Assembly (NCBI RefSeq): GCF_008639165.1
Contig: NZ_CP029197.1
Location: 5,026,001-5,090,000, forward strand
Reading direction: 5' to 3'
Length of the DNA stretch: 64,000 nt
Source: Streptomyces venezuelae ATCC 10712
Lineage (GTDB): Bacteria; Actinomycetota; Actinomycetes; Streptomycetales; Streptomycetaceae
In this document: positions 16,946 to 24,994 of the stretch, piece by piece
Numbering within the stretch: position 1 is the stretch's first letter
How the letters are laid out: every line of letters begins with the position of its first letter
Notes under the pieces: model-generated
What the model was told of the DNA's origin: nothing
Databases searched by the model: none
Seen by the model: only the letters and a program-made list of their open reading frames with translations
Translations under genes and position numbers: made by a program

Positions 16946-17872
16946 TCAGAGGGCGAGCGCCGCCCGGATCGTCGCCGTCATGCGGTCCGGGTGGTGGAAG
17001 ACCTCCGTCGCCGTGAAGCGCAGGACCCGGTGGATGCCCGGGCAGGACTGGAGCGCGTTGAAGCGGGCCACGTCGCGTCGGTGGGCGCGGCGGGTGCCGT
17101 GGTAGGCGTAGCCCTCGACCTCGACGGCCAGGCCCTCGGCGCGGAAGAGGAAGTCGGGGCGCAGGGCCGGCCCGGCCGCCGGGCGGAGGGTCGGCTGGGA
17201 CTCGGGGAACAGGTCGGCGTCCCTCATCCGGAGCCTCGCCACCGTCTCCGCCGGTGAGCCGGACGCGGGCTCGGCCAGTCGGAGCCAGTCGCGGGCGCGG
17301 GGTGCTCCCCGCCGGGGCGCCGTGAGTTCGGCGGCGAGGTCCTCGTACCGGACGAGTGCCTCGCGCCGTACTCCTTCGACGGACCGTCGGGCGAGTGCGG
17401 AGTCGGCGATCACCACGGCTTCCTCGCGGCTGCGGGCGTCCCGTATCAGGTCGGCCACGGTCCGCGCCGGGGTCGTCGTCCGCAGGCCCCGGCGGGTCGA
17501 TCTGTCTTTGGCCGTGAGGAATCTCGTGCCGTGGACGCGGACGTGTGTGCCGTCGCCGAGGAGTGAGCGGGTGGGCGTCCGGGCGGTGAAGTGCAGGTGG
17601 TTCGGGGCTTGTCCCGCTCCGAGCCGTTCGATGCGGTGCAGCCGCGCCGCGGTCCCGTGGCTGCACACCCAGTCGGGGCGCAGCAGCTGGAGCGCCGTCG
17701 CCCGCACCCGCCAGTCCACGTCCTTCCCGGGTGCCGCCCACGCGCCCCGGCAGATCCGCTGCCAGCCGTCGCGGCGCAGCCGGCCGGTCAGGCGGCCGGG
17801 GGGCCAGCCCGCCGCGACCGCCCAGACCGTCAGGAGGATCCCGCCCCTGGCGAGGATCGCCAACTCGTACAT
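16946..17872 (-). CDS. AbiEi-like wing plus DUF559/Vsr-type nuclease-like protein
   Basis: 308 residues from ATG 17872 (an in-frame GTG at 17908 is possible; neither has a good ribosome site). The N-terminal half resembles AbiEi-type antitoxin proteins (GRLRRDGWQRICRGAWAAP, CSHGTAARLHRI, TARTVADLIRDA). The C-terminal third looks like the DUF559/Vsr endonuclease fold: LRPDFLFRAEGLAVEVEGYA (Asp and Glu of a PD-(D/E)xK-like site), RRAHRRDVARFNALQ, and VLRFTATEVFHHPDRM. This combination is widespread in actinobacteria with unknown role. No toxin partner is adjacent. Confidence 0.55.
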   Translation of the reverse strand: MYELAILARGGILLTVWAVAAGWPPGRLTGRLRRDGWQRICRGAWAAPGKDVDWRVRATALQLLRPDWVCSHGTAARLHRIERLGAGQAPNHLHFTARTPTRSLLGDGTHVRVHGTRFLTAKDRSTRRGLRTTTPARTVADLIRDARSREEAVVIADSALARRSVEGVRREALVRYEDLAAELTAPRRGAPRARDWLRLAEPASGSPAETVARLRMRDADLFPESQPTLRPAAGPALRPDFLFRAEGLAVEVEGYAYHGTRRAHRRDVARFNALQSCPGIHRVLRFTATEVFHHPDRMTATIRAALAL

Positions 17873-17994
17873 ACGCCCAACGATCCACGGAAGGGGGACA
17901 CTTCGCACCCCCTGTGGAAAACCTCCCGAAAGCCGTCGTCAGGAAAGCGCAAAAGAGGGGGGACAAGCCCGCCGTGCGGGAGCATTCTGGACAG

Positions 17995-18381
17995 ATGGCG
18001 ACCCCGAGCGCGGACAGAACGCCGACTGTGCAGAGCGTGCAGTTGGTCAGTGATCTCGTCGCACACATCCCCGAGTTCCGGGACGTGTACGAGAAGCACG
18101 TCTTCCATCAGGGCGGCGTGCTGCCCCACGTGTTCTTCTGGGACGTCGTCCAGGACACCGTCCGCTCGTTCCTCGGCGAGGGCCCGTGCGCGGCCGACTG
18201 GCGGCGCACGCTGGCCTTCCTGGAGGAGCAGAGCTGTCGTGGGGTGCTGGGCGTCGACGAGGTCATCGTCACCTCGTTCCTCGGGGACCTGCCGTCCCCG
18301 CAGGAGCCCGGGCACGCGATCGTCCACCAGCTCCCGCCCGTGATGGCCGCGCGGTTCGTCCGGATAAGGCCCAGGGGCTGA
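17995..18381 (+). CDS. Conserved hypothetical, small soluble protein
   Basis: 128 residues, no signal or membrane segment. The sequence has SDLVAHIPEFRDVYEKHVFH, HVFFWDVVQDTVRSF and a GVDEVIVTSFLGDLP end, resembling small immunity-like or DUF7674-type proteins; I am not sure of the family. ATG 17995 is preceded at 7 nt by CATTCT, suggesting a leaderless start. It reads away from the AbiEi-like gene. Confidence 0.55.
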   Translation: MATPSADRTPTVQSVQLVSDLVAHIPEFRDVYEKHVFHQGGVLPHVFFWDVVQDTVRSFLGEGPCAADWRRTLAFLEEQSCRGVLGVDEVIVTSFLGDLPSPQEPGHAIVHQLPPVMAARFVRIRPRG

Positions 18382-18385
18382 TAAT
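18355..18385 (+). promoter_or_regulatory. Promoter for leaderless mannosyltransferase gene
   Basis: TTCGTC at 18355-18360 and GATAAT at 18380-18385, spaced 19 bp; the ATG follows at +8 from the -10 end. Confidence 0.5.
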
Positions 18386-18392
18386 CGGGCGC

Positions 18393-19511
18393 ATGTTCGC
18401 GCCCGACACCAGCCGTCTCCGCCGTCTCAGCCGTCCCACCGTGCTCGCCCTCGGCGGCTACGCGGCCACCCGGGTCATCGGCCTCGTGGTCCTCGCGATC
18501 GCCGCCGCCGTCACGGGCGAGGACGGGCCGCACCGGCTCAAGGGCCGCTGGGACTCCGTCTGGTACGTGCGGATCGCCGAGCACGGTTACGGGTACGAGA
18601 CCACCCTGCCGAACGGTGACGTCCACTCCGACCTGGCCTTCTTCCCGCTCTTCCCGGCTCTGGAGCGGGGCCTGTCCAGCGTCCTCCCGGTCGACGCGGC
18701 CACCGCCGGGCTGCTCGTCTCCTGGACGGCGGGACTGGCCGCCGCGTGGGGCATCCACCGGTGCGGCGCGCATGTCTTCGGCCCCCGTGCCGGGGTGCTG
18801 CTCGCCGTGCTCTGGGGCGTGTACCCGACCGCGTTCGTCCAGTCGATGGCGTACACGGAGACGCTGTTCACCGCCCTCGCCGCCTGGTCGCTGTACGCCG
18901 TGCTGCGCGAGCGCTGGATCCTGGCCGGTCTCCTCTGCGCGGCCGCCGGCCTGACCCGGCCGACGGCCGTCGCGCTGATCGCCGCGCTCGGCGTCACGGC
19001 CCTCGTCCTGCTCGTACGGGACCGGCGGCTGCCCCGGCGGACGCTCACCGGGGTCCTCATCGCGCCGCTGGGCTGGCTCGCGTACCTCGTGTACGTCGGT
19101 GTCCGCGAGGGCAGGGCGACGGCCTACTTCGACGTCCAGGCCGCCTGGGGCAACTCCATCGACGGCGGTGTCGCCCTCGCCCGGTTCATCGTGGGGCTGC
19201 CGTGGCCGGCCGCCCTCGGACTCTGCGCGGCGCTCGCGCTGCTCAGCTGGCTGCTCGTCCTGTGCGTACGGCAAGGACAGCCGCTGCCGCTGCTCGTGTA
19301 CACGTGCGGCGTCGTGTTCGTCTCGCTCGTCGGCGCCGCCTACTTCGGCTCCCGGCCCCGGCTGATGATGCCGGCGTTCGGGCTGCTGCTCCCGCCCGCC
19401 GTGGCCCTCGCCCGGCTCCGTACCCGTACCGTCGTGCCGGTGCTCGCCGGGCTCGCGCTCGCCTCCGCCGGGTACGGGGCGTTCACCCTGCTCGGTCCCG
19501 GCCCGCCGTGA
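18393..19511 (+). CDS. PIG-V-like mannosyltransferase, integral membrane
   Basis: 372 residues with about ten hydrophobic segments. The first external loop has GRWDSVWYVRIAEHGYGYE, the conserved Asp-containing loop of GT-C PIG-V-type mannosyltransferases; later FFPLFPALERGL, SMAYTETLFTALAAWSLY and GLTRPTAVAL fit the same family. It probably transfers mannose from polyprenyl-phosphate mannose to an exported acceptor. ATG 18393 has no ribosome site; GATAAT ends 8 nt upstream, giving a clear leaderless promoter. Its end overlaps the convergent DUF192 gene by 29 bp. Confidence 0.78.
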   Translation: MFAPDTSRLRRLSRPTVLALGGYAATRVIGLVVLAIAAAVTGEDGPHRLKGRWDSVWYVRIAEHGYGYETTLPNGDVHSDLAFFPLFPALERGLSSVLPVDAATAGLLVSWTAGLAAAWGIHRCGAHVFGPRAGVLLAVLWGVYPTAFVQSMAYTETLFTALAAWSLYAVLRERWILAGLLCAAAGLTRPTAVALIAALGVTALVLLVRDRRLPRRTLTGVLIAPLGWLAYLVYVGVREGRATAYFDVQAAWGNSIDGGVALARFIVGLPWPAALGLCAALALLSWLLVLCVRQGQPLPLLVYTCGVVFVSLVGAAYFGSRPRLMMPAFGLLLPPAVALARLRTRTVVPVLAGLALASAGYGAFTLLGPGPP

Positions 19512-19884
19512 GTCCGGAATCCGTCTCCACGCGCACGCGTACCCCCGGCCGCAGCCCCCAGCCGGCCATGGCTCCCGCCGCCGCCTCCAGGACGTGCCGT
19601 CCGCGCGGCCGGACCATGCCGAGCCGCCCCGGCCGCATCGTGACGACGGACAGGACCGTGAACGACCGGTCCAGATAGGCCACGTCGATCGCGAACCGCA
19701 TCCCGAAGGTGTGCACGCTGTTCGTACGGACGATCAGCAGCGCGCCGGCCGTGCCGTCGATGCCGTCGATGCCGTCGCGGCCGAGCAGCCCCCGCCGCCG
19801 CGCCCGGTACGAGGCCGCCACCTCGAGTGGGAGTTCGCGGGAGGCGACCGTCAGCCTCCCCGTCCCGTCCGTCCATTTCCCCAT
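19483..19884 (-). CDS. DUF192 family protein
   Basis: 133 residues. The DUF192 core is visible: VAASYRARRRGLLGRDGI, then NSVHTFGMRFAIDVAYLD and the RPRGRHVLEAAAGAMAGWGL end. Function of the family is unknown; in actinobacteria it often sits beside prepilin peptidase, as here (41 bp divergent gap). An internal IDGIDGIDG-type duplication (RDGIDGIDGTAG) is seen. The 3' end overlaps the mannosyltransferase gene. Confidence 0.82.
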   Translation of the reverse strand: MGKWTDGTGRLTVASRELPLEVAASYRARRRGLLGRDGIDGIDGTAGALLIVRTNSVHTFGMRFAIDVAYLDRSFTVLSVVTMRPGRLGMVRPRGRHVLEAAAGAMAGWGLRPGVRVRVETDSGLTAGRDRAG

Positions 19885-19924
19885 GCGCCAGACCGTAGCG
19901 GCCCGCCGCTTCTAGGGTCAGCCC

Positions 19925-20659
19925 GTGGACGTCCTCCTGATCGCCTTCGCCGCCCTCTGGGGCGCAGCCGTCGGGCTGCTCGTGCCGCGGGCCGCGTACC
20001 GGCTCGCCGTCGAGCCCGAGGAGCCGTGGCGGGACCGCTGCCCCGCCGGGCACGTTCTCACCGGGCCCGCGCGCGGCTGGCTCGGCGGACCCGGCCGGCG
20101 GGACTGCGCCACGACCGGCGCCCCGCTCACCGCGCCGCTGCTCACCGGCCTCGCCTGCGCCGTGCTGGCCGCCGCCACCGGGCCCCGGCCGGAGCTGGCG
20201 GTGTGGCTGCTCGCGGCGCCGTTCGCCGTCCTCCTCGGCAGTGTCGACGCGCGCGTGTACCGGCTGCCGGACGTGCTGACCCTGCCGCTCGCCGTCGCCG
20301 TCCCGCTGCTCCTCGGCGGCGCCGAGCTCCTTCCGTACGAGGCGGGCTCCTGGCGCGGGGCGGTGCTCGGCGGGCTCGCCCTCGGCGGGGCCTACCTGGT
20401 GCTGCACCTGATCAGTCCGGGCGGGCTCGCCATGGGCGACGTGAAGCTGGCGCTGCCGCTCGGCGCGGCCCTCGGCTGGTACGGCTGGGGCGTGCTGTAC
20501 GCCGGGGCGTTCGCCGGGTTCCTGCTCGGGGCGGTGTACGGCTACGGGCGCATCGCCCTCCGCCGCGCCGACCGCTCCTCGGCGATCCCCTTCGGGCCGT
20601 TCATGCTCGGGGGCGGACTGCTGGGCCTCCTCCTCGGCGCCTTCACCGCCCTCCCCTGA
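19925..20659 (+). CDS. A24-family prepilin peptidase (TadV/CpaA-like)
   Basis: 244 residues with six to seven hydrophobic segments. The two catalytic aspartates lie in GSVDARVYRLPD (about 105) and MGDVKLALPLG (about 172), the A24 aspartic peptidase signature. It has a Cys-containing loop (RCPAGH, DCATTG) like that of bifunctional PilD. It most likely processes the Flp and TadE prepilins encoded 4-10 kb upstream, since no other peptidase gene is seen in the locus. GTG 19925 follows TAGGGT by 7 nt, so it is probably leaderless. Confidence 0.85.
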   Translation: MDVLLIAFAALWGAAVGLLVPRAAYRLAVEPEEPWRDRCPAGHVLTGPARGWLGGPGRRDCATTGAPLTAPLLTGLACAVLAAATGPRPELAVWLLAAPFAVLLGSVDARVYRLPDVLTLPLAVAVPLLLGGAELLPYEAGSWRGAVLGGLALGGAYLVLHLISPGGLAMGDVKLALPLGAALGWYGWGVLYAGAFAGFLLGAVYGYGRIALRRADRSSAIPFGPFMLGGGLLGLLLGAFTALP

Positions 20660-20798
20660 CGTCCCGGCGGACGTACCGCCACCGGCTCGTCGCCCGGCGT
20701 GACGGCATCGCCCCGCTCGACCGGGCGACCCGCTCCTGACCTGCGCGGAAGCCAGCCGCAGGGCGGCCCGCGGCGGCGTGCCGTCAACGCCGCGCCCC

Positions 20799-21012
20799 GT
20801 CGGACCGGTCCCTCTTCGGAGGGACGGAACTCCGCCGCCACGCCGGGGCGCAAACCCGCCACGGGGGGCTGGATCCCTTGTCCTGACTGGGATCCGGCGA
20901 ATTCGGCGGGGTTCGTTCGGCGTACCTGGCGCGCAACACGACTAACGAAGGGTTATGGTGGAAACCCCCCCTCGGGCCGGTCCGTATCCCCCCCACGGAC
21001 CGGCCCGTTTTC
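20799..21012 (+). ncRNA. Candidate 6S-type RNA (ssrS-like) with terminator
   Basis: The 400-bp gap between the peptidase and the aldo/keto reductase has no convincing gene but folds like 6S RNA. Closing stem: 20801-20812 pairs with 20974-20984 (11 bp, one bulged U). Central bubble: about 20813-20835 against 20932-20973. Terminal rod: 20836-20844 with 20919-20931, 20853-20860 with 20905-20913, and a 10-bp apical stem 20868-20877 with 20889-20898. The span, about 186 nt, matches actinobacterial 6S RNA, which binds RNA polymerase holoenzyme by mimicking an open promoter. Ends are estimated; I see no clear promoter, and the strand is chosen from the terminator. Confidence 0.5.
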
Positions 21013-21015
21013 TTT
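20974..21015 (+). terminator. Intrinsic terminator with U-tract
   Basis: A perfect 12-bp stem (20974-20985 with 20995-21006) followed by GTTTTCTTT, the best U-tract terminator in the window. Its 5' arm can instead pair with 20801-20812. Confidence 0.85.
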
Positions 21016-21059
21016 GCCCGGGGGCGCCTCAAGGCCCGCCCCGGGTCACTCCGGGAGCG

Positions 21060-22097
21060 TCAGCCCCGGCCGGCCCAGATGTTCGTGCCCTCGGTGTCGA
21101 CGGCGAACGAATCGATCTCCACCAGCTCCTCGGCGGTCAGCGGCGCACCCGCGAGGGCCGCCACGTTCTCCTCGAGCTGGGCGACGCTGGACGCGCCGAT
21201 CAGGGCCGAGGTCATCCGCTCGTCGCGCAGCACCCAGGACAGCGCGAGCTGCGCGAGGGTCTGGCCGCGCCGCCCGGCGATCTCGGCGAGGCCGCGCAGT
21301 CGCCGCAGCACCTCGTCGGAGAGCAGGTTGGGGTCGAGGGACTTGCCCTGGGTGGCCCGCGAGCCCTCCGGGATGCCCTTCAGGTACTTGTCGGTGAGCA
21401 GCCCCTGCGCCAGCGGCACGAAGGAGATGCAGCCCATGCCGGCTTCCTCCAGCGTGTCGAGGAGGCCGTCGTCCTCGGTCCAGCGGTTGATCATCGAGTA
21501 CGAGGGCTGGTGGATGAGGGCGGGGACGCCCATCTCCCGCAGGATGCGCGCGGCCTCGGCGGTCTGCTCGCTGGTGTACGAGGAGACGCCGACGTACAGC
21601 GCCTTGCCCTGCTGGACGGCGGAGGCCAGGGCCCCCATCGTCTCCTCCAGCGGGGTGTGCGGGTCGAAGCGGTGCGAGTAGAAGATGTCGACGTAGTCGA
21701 GGCCCATCCGCTTCAGGGAGGCGTCGAGCGAGGACATCAGGTACTTGCGGGAGCCCCACTCGCCGTACGGGCCGGGGTGCATCTCGTAGCCGGCCTTGGT
21801 GGAGATGATCAGCTCGTCGCGGTAGGGCGCGAAGTCCTGGGCGAAGAGCTTGCCGAAGTTGAGCTCGGCGGAGCCGGGCGGCGGTCCGTAGTTGTTGGCC
21901 AGGTCGAAGTGGGTGACGCCCAGGTCGAAGGCGCGGCGCAGGATCGCCCGCTGGGTGTCGAGCGCGCGGTCGTCGCCGAAGTTGTGCCAGAGGCCGAGGG
22001 AGATCGCGGGGAGCTTGAGGCCGCTGCGGCCCGAGCGGCGGTACTCCATGGCGTCGTAGCGGTCGGCGGAGGCGCGATACAGGGGGGAATCAGTCAC
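21060..22097 (-). CDS. Aldo/keto reductase (YghZ / L-glyceraldehyde-3-phosphate reductase type)
   Basis: 345 residues, an (alpha/beta)8 NADPH-dependent reductase. Visible: FDLANNYGPPPGSAE (catalytic Asp and Tyr), STKAGYEMHPGPYG with the catalytic Lys, YVDIFYSHRFDP, and LIGASSVAQLEENVAAL in the NADP pocket. The GPPPGSAE and GPYGEWGSRKYL stretches mark the YghZ subgroup, which reduces small aldehydes. I start at GTG 22097 (VTDSPLYRASADRY); a GATAAG box lies just upstream. It is divergent from the prenyltransferase. Confidence 0.87.
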   Translation of the reverse strand: MTDSPLYRASADRYDAMEYRRSGRSGLKLPAISLGLWHNFGDDRALDTQRAILRRAFDLGVTHFDLANNYGPPPGSAELNFGKLFAQDFAPYRDELIISTKAGYEMHPGPYGEWGSRKYLMSSLDASLKRMGLDYVDIFYSHRFDPHTPLEETMGALASAVQQGKALYVGVSSYTSEQTAEAARILREMGVPALIHQPSYSMINRWTEDDGLLDTLEEAGMGCISFVPLAQGLLTDKYLKGIPEGSRATQGKSLDPNLLSDEVLRRLRGLAEIAGRRGQTLAQLALSWVLRDERMTSALIGASSVAQLEENVAALAGAPLTAEELVEIDSFAVDTEGTNIWAGRG

Positions 22098-22222
22098 GTA
22101 TCTCTGCTTATCACGGACTTGTGACAGTCCCGGGCTGGGAGCCTGTCGCCCGTGCGCAGTAGTGTGGCGGCTTGCGGACCGCCGCGGCACGGCGGACCTG
22201 CCTGCATGGAGGGGTAAGAACA

Positions 22223-22984
22223 GTGAACCTGCGCGACCTGGTGTACGGGCTCTACGCACGCCGGGTGGAAGGCCGCCTCGACCATGCCCAGGTGCCCAAG
22301 CACATCGGGGTCATCCTCGACGGGAACCGCCGCTGGGCCAAGGCGTCCGGCGGGACCCCCGAGCAGGGGCACAAGGCGGGCGCGGACAAGATCCAGGAGC
22401 TGCTCGGCTGGTGCGCCGAGACCGACGTCGAGGTCGTCACGCTCTGGATGCTGTCCACGGACAACCTGAACCGGCCCGAGGAGCAGCTCGTCCCGCTGCT
22501 CGGCATCATCGAGAACGCCGTGCGCGCGCTGGCCGCCGACGGCCGCTGGCGGGTCAACCACGTGGGCACGATGGACCTGCTGCCGTCCCGCACCCAGTCG
22601 GTGCTCAAGGAGGCCGAGCAGGCCACCCACGACAACACGGGGATACTCGTGAACGTGGCCGTGGGCTACGGCGGCCGCCAGGAGATCGCGGACGCGGTCC
22701 GCTCGCTGCTCCTGGAGCACGCGGAGCGCGGGACGAGCTTCGAGGAGCTCGCCGAGATCGTCGACGTCGAGCACATCTCGGAGCACCTCTACACGCGCGG
22801 TCAGCCCGACCCGGACCTGGTGATCCGTACCAGCGGCGAGCAGCGGCTGTCCGGATTCATGCTGTGGCAGAGCGCCCATTCCGAGTACTACTTCTGCGAA
22901 GTGCACTGGCCGGCCTTCCGCAAGGTCGACTTCCTGCGGGCGCTGCGCGACTACGCCGCCCGGCACCGGCGCTACGGAACCTGA
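22223..22984 (+). CDS. uppS: Cis-prenyltransferase (isoprenyl/undecaprenyl diphosphate synthase family)
   Basis: 253 residues. Motifs: HIGVILDGNRRWAK with the catalytic Asp, TLWMLSTDNLNRP, and the C-terminal RTSGEQRLSGFMLWQSAHSE with the diphosphate-binding Arg/Ser and the metal-binding Glu. The enzyme adds isopentenyl units in cis, either as short Z,E-farnesyl or as the long lipid carrier for wall synthesis; which cannot be told from sequence alone and Streptomyces often has two. GTG 22223 has GGAGGGG 8 nt upstream. Confidence 0.87.
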   Translation: MNLRDLVYGLYARRVEGRLDHAQVPKHIGVILDGNRRWAKASGGTPEQGHKAGADKIQELLGWCAETDVEVVTLWMLSTDNLNRPEEQLVPLLGIIENAVRALAADGRWRVNHVGTMDLLPSRTQSVLKEAEQATHDNTGILVNVAVGYGGRQEIADAVRSLLLEHAERGTSFEELAEIVDVEHISEHLYTRGQPDPDLVIRTSGEQRLSGFMLWQSAHSEYYFCEVHWPAFRKVDFLRALRDYAARHRRYGT

Positions 22985-23290
22985 CCGAGCCTCGCGCCGC
23001 CTCGTCAGGAGGCGGTCGGAACCGATCACCTCGTGTTCATGAACACGTCGTCATATGCCATGGCATGGCAGCGCCTGATCGAGGGCATATCCCTGGTGAA
23101 GTGAGCGGCACGGAGACCGCCACCCGGGAGGCCCCTTGCACCAGGACGACCGTGCGGGACACGTACGGGAGAAGCGGAGGGCCGTGGTCCGGCCCGCGCA
23201 CGGCGGCCCGAACCCGGTCCCATTCCGCAGCGACACCGGTTCCGTCGTACCCCGACCTCACAGGGGTCTTCCGAGGGGGTCTGTCCTTCC
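22985..23290. other. 306-bp intergenic region with a GC hairpin, two palindromes and a micro-ORF
   Basis: Downstream of uppS a GCCGCCTC/GAGGCGGT hairpin may terminate transcription. Next come two perfect palindromes, CGTGTTCATGAACACG (23032-23047) and ATGCCATGGCAT (23055-23066). A 21-codon frame (23039-23104, start MNTSSYAMAWQRLIEGIS) runs through both. No larger gene is seen before the PhoH gene. Confidence 0.55.
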
Positions 23291-24616
23291 GTGGTGACCA
23301 GCACGAAGCGCCGCCTTTCCGACCGGCGCACCTATGTTCTCGACACCAGCGTCCTGCTGGCCGACCCCAACGCCGTCTCCCGGTTCGAGGAGCACGAGGT
23401 CGTGCTCCCGATCGTCGTGGTGACGGAGCTGGAGGCCAAGCGGCACCATCCCGAACTCGGGTACTTCGCCCGGCAGGCCCTGCGCCTCCTGGACGACTTC
23501 CGGGTCCGGTACGGGCGCCTGGACGCCCCGCTCCCCATCGGAGAGCTGGGCGGCACCCTGCGTGTCGAACTCAACCATTCCGACCCCGGCGTACTCCCCG
23601 CCGGCTACAGGTTGGGGGACAACGACTCACGGATCCTCGCGGTCGCGCGCAACCTCCAGGCCGAGGGGTACGACGTCACGGTCGTCTCCAAGGACCTGCC
23701 GCTGCGCATCAAGGCCTCCTCGGTCGGCCTCCTCGCCGAGGAGTACCGGGCCGAGCTGGCCATCACGGACGCCAACGGCTGGACCGGGATGTCCGATCTC
23801 GCGCTCTCCGGCGAGCAGGTGGACCTGCTCTACGACCAGGAGTCGCTGTACGTGCCGGAGGCCGCCGAGCTCCCGGTCCACACGGGCCTGGTGCTCCAGT
23901 CCGAGCGGGGCAAGGCGCTCGGCCGGGTCACCGCCGAGGGGAACGTACGGCTGGTCCGCGGCGACCGGGAGGCCTTCGGGCTCCGCGGCCGCAGCGCCGA
24001 GCAGCGGATCGCGCTCGACCTGCTCCTCGACCCGGACGTCGGCATCATCTCGATGGGCGGCCGGGCCGGCACCGGCAAGTCCGCGCTCGCGCTCTGCGCG
24101 GGCCTCGAGGCGGTCCTGGAGCGCCGTCAGCACCAGAAGGTGATGGTCTTCCGTCCGCTGTACGCGGTCGGCGGCCAGGAGCTCGGCTACCTGCCGGGCA
24201 GCGAGTCCGAGAAGATGAGCCCGTGGGCGCAGGCCGTCTTCGACACGCTGTCCTCGGTCGCGAGCCGCGAGGTGGTGGAGGAGGTGCTGGGCCGCGGGAT
24301 GCTGGAGGTCCTGCCGCTCACCCACATCCGGGGCCGCTCGCTCCACGACGCCTTCGTCATCGTGGACGAGGCCCAGTCCCTGGAGCGGAACGTCCTGTTG
24401 ACCGTTCTGTCCCGGATCGGGGCGAATTCGCGGGTCGTGCTGACCCATGACGTGGCCCAGCGCGACAACCTCCGGGTCGGCCGGTACGACGGAGTCGTCG
24501 CCGTGGTCGAGAAACTGAAGGGTCATCCGCTCTTCGCGCACGTCACCCTCACCCGCTCCGAGCGCTCCCCGATCGCCGCGCTCGTGACGGAGATGCTGGA
24601 GGACGTGCAGATCTGA
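23291..24616 (+). CDS. PIN domain - PhoH-like ATPase
   Basis: 441 residues, the PhoH2 form. An N-terminal PIN nuclease domain (about 14-150: YVLDTSVLLADP, TELEAKRHHP, NDSRILAVARNLQ and TVVSKDLPLRIKA supply the acidic residues) is joined to a PhoH ATPase (about 235-441: GRAGTGKSALALCAG Walker A, FVIVDEAQSLERN Walker B). PhoH2 proteins unwind and cut RNA with ATP. GTG 23291 has GAGGGGG about 11 nt upstream. In mycobacteria PhoH2 is paired with an antitoxin-like small upstream gene; the 21-codon frame upstream is worth comparing. Confidence 0.9.
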   Translation: MVTSTKRRLSDRRTYVLDTSVLLADPNAVSRFEEHEVVLPIVVVTELEAKRHHPELGYFARQALRLLDDFRVRYGRLDAPLPIGELGGTLRVELNHSDPGVLPAGYRLGDNDSRILAVARNLQAEGYDVTVVSKDLPLRIKASSVGLLAEEYRAELAITDANGWTGMSDLALSGEQVDLLYDQESLYVPEAAELPVHTGLVLQSERGKALGRVTAEGNVRLVRGDREAFGLRGRSAEQRIALDLLLDPDVGIISMGGRAGTGKSALALCAGLEAVLERRQHQKVMVFRPLYAVGGQELGYLPGSESEKMSPWAQAVFDTLSSVASREVVEEVLGRGMLEVLPLTHIRGRSLHDAFVIVDEAQSLERNVLLTVLSRIGANSRVVLTHDVAQRDNLRVGRYDGVVAVVEKLKGHPLFAHVTLTRSERSPIAALVTEMLEDVQI

Positions 24617-24994
24617 CCCGTTTCGTACGGCTCCGTCCGCGTACGGAAGTTGGCGCCGCCCGGCAAAGCGCAGGAGCTTAGCCGGGCGGCGCCCCCATGT
24701 CCGCCTGATTCGCCAAAACACCTGCCGCCACCCAGGTGTGAGCTTTCACACGCAACGCAGAATTGCCTTGCGGTGTCGCCGTCCGGCAGAGTCTTGCTTC
24801 CGTCAGGCCCCGCATACGGCACACGTGCACCTTCAGGGCGCACACGCACCACATAACTCAACAGCCGTTCGCCGTATGCCGCCCACAGCACCACGGGCCC
24901 GTGTCTTCTGTGACCCAGTACGTCGAAGACCAGCGCCAGGGGCACGATTTCGCCCGCGTGGTCACCTGTGCGAGCGATGCTGGAAGGAAACCGT
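24617..24994. other. 378-bp intergenic leader with terminator and long-range inverted repeat
   Basis: A 13-bp hairpin (24652-24664 with 24681-24693) ends the PhoH gene. Further on, GCATACGGC (24812-24820) is perfectly complementary to GCCGTATGC (24871-24879), giving a possible stem in the transglycosylase mRNA leader. Leaders of cell-wall hydrolases in Streptomyces sometimes hold a c-di-AMP (ydaO) riboswitch, but I could not match that consensus here. Confidence 0.5.
24652..24693 (+). terminator. Terminator of PhoH gene
   Basis: Perfect 13-bp GC stem with a 16-nt loop, 35 bp after the PhoH stop; no U-tract. Confidence 0.6.

Noticed and set aside
20955..22124. Plus-strand frame of about 390 codons opposite the aldo/keto reductase
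   Set aside because: It begins inside the U-tract terminator and shows Gly/Val/Asp/Leu shadow composition; the minus strand encodes clear reductase motifs.
24700..24994. c-di-AMP (ydaO) riboswitch
   Set aside because: Expected by gene type, but I could not match the conserved motif by eye, so only the leader is reported.
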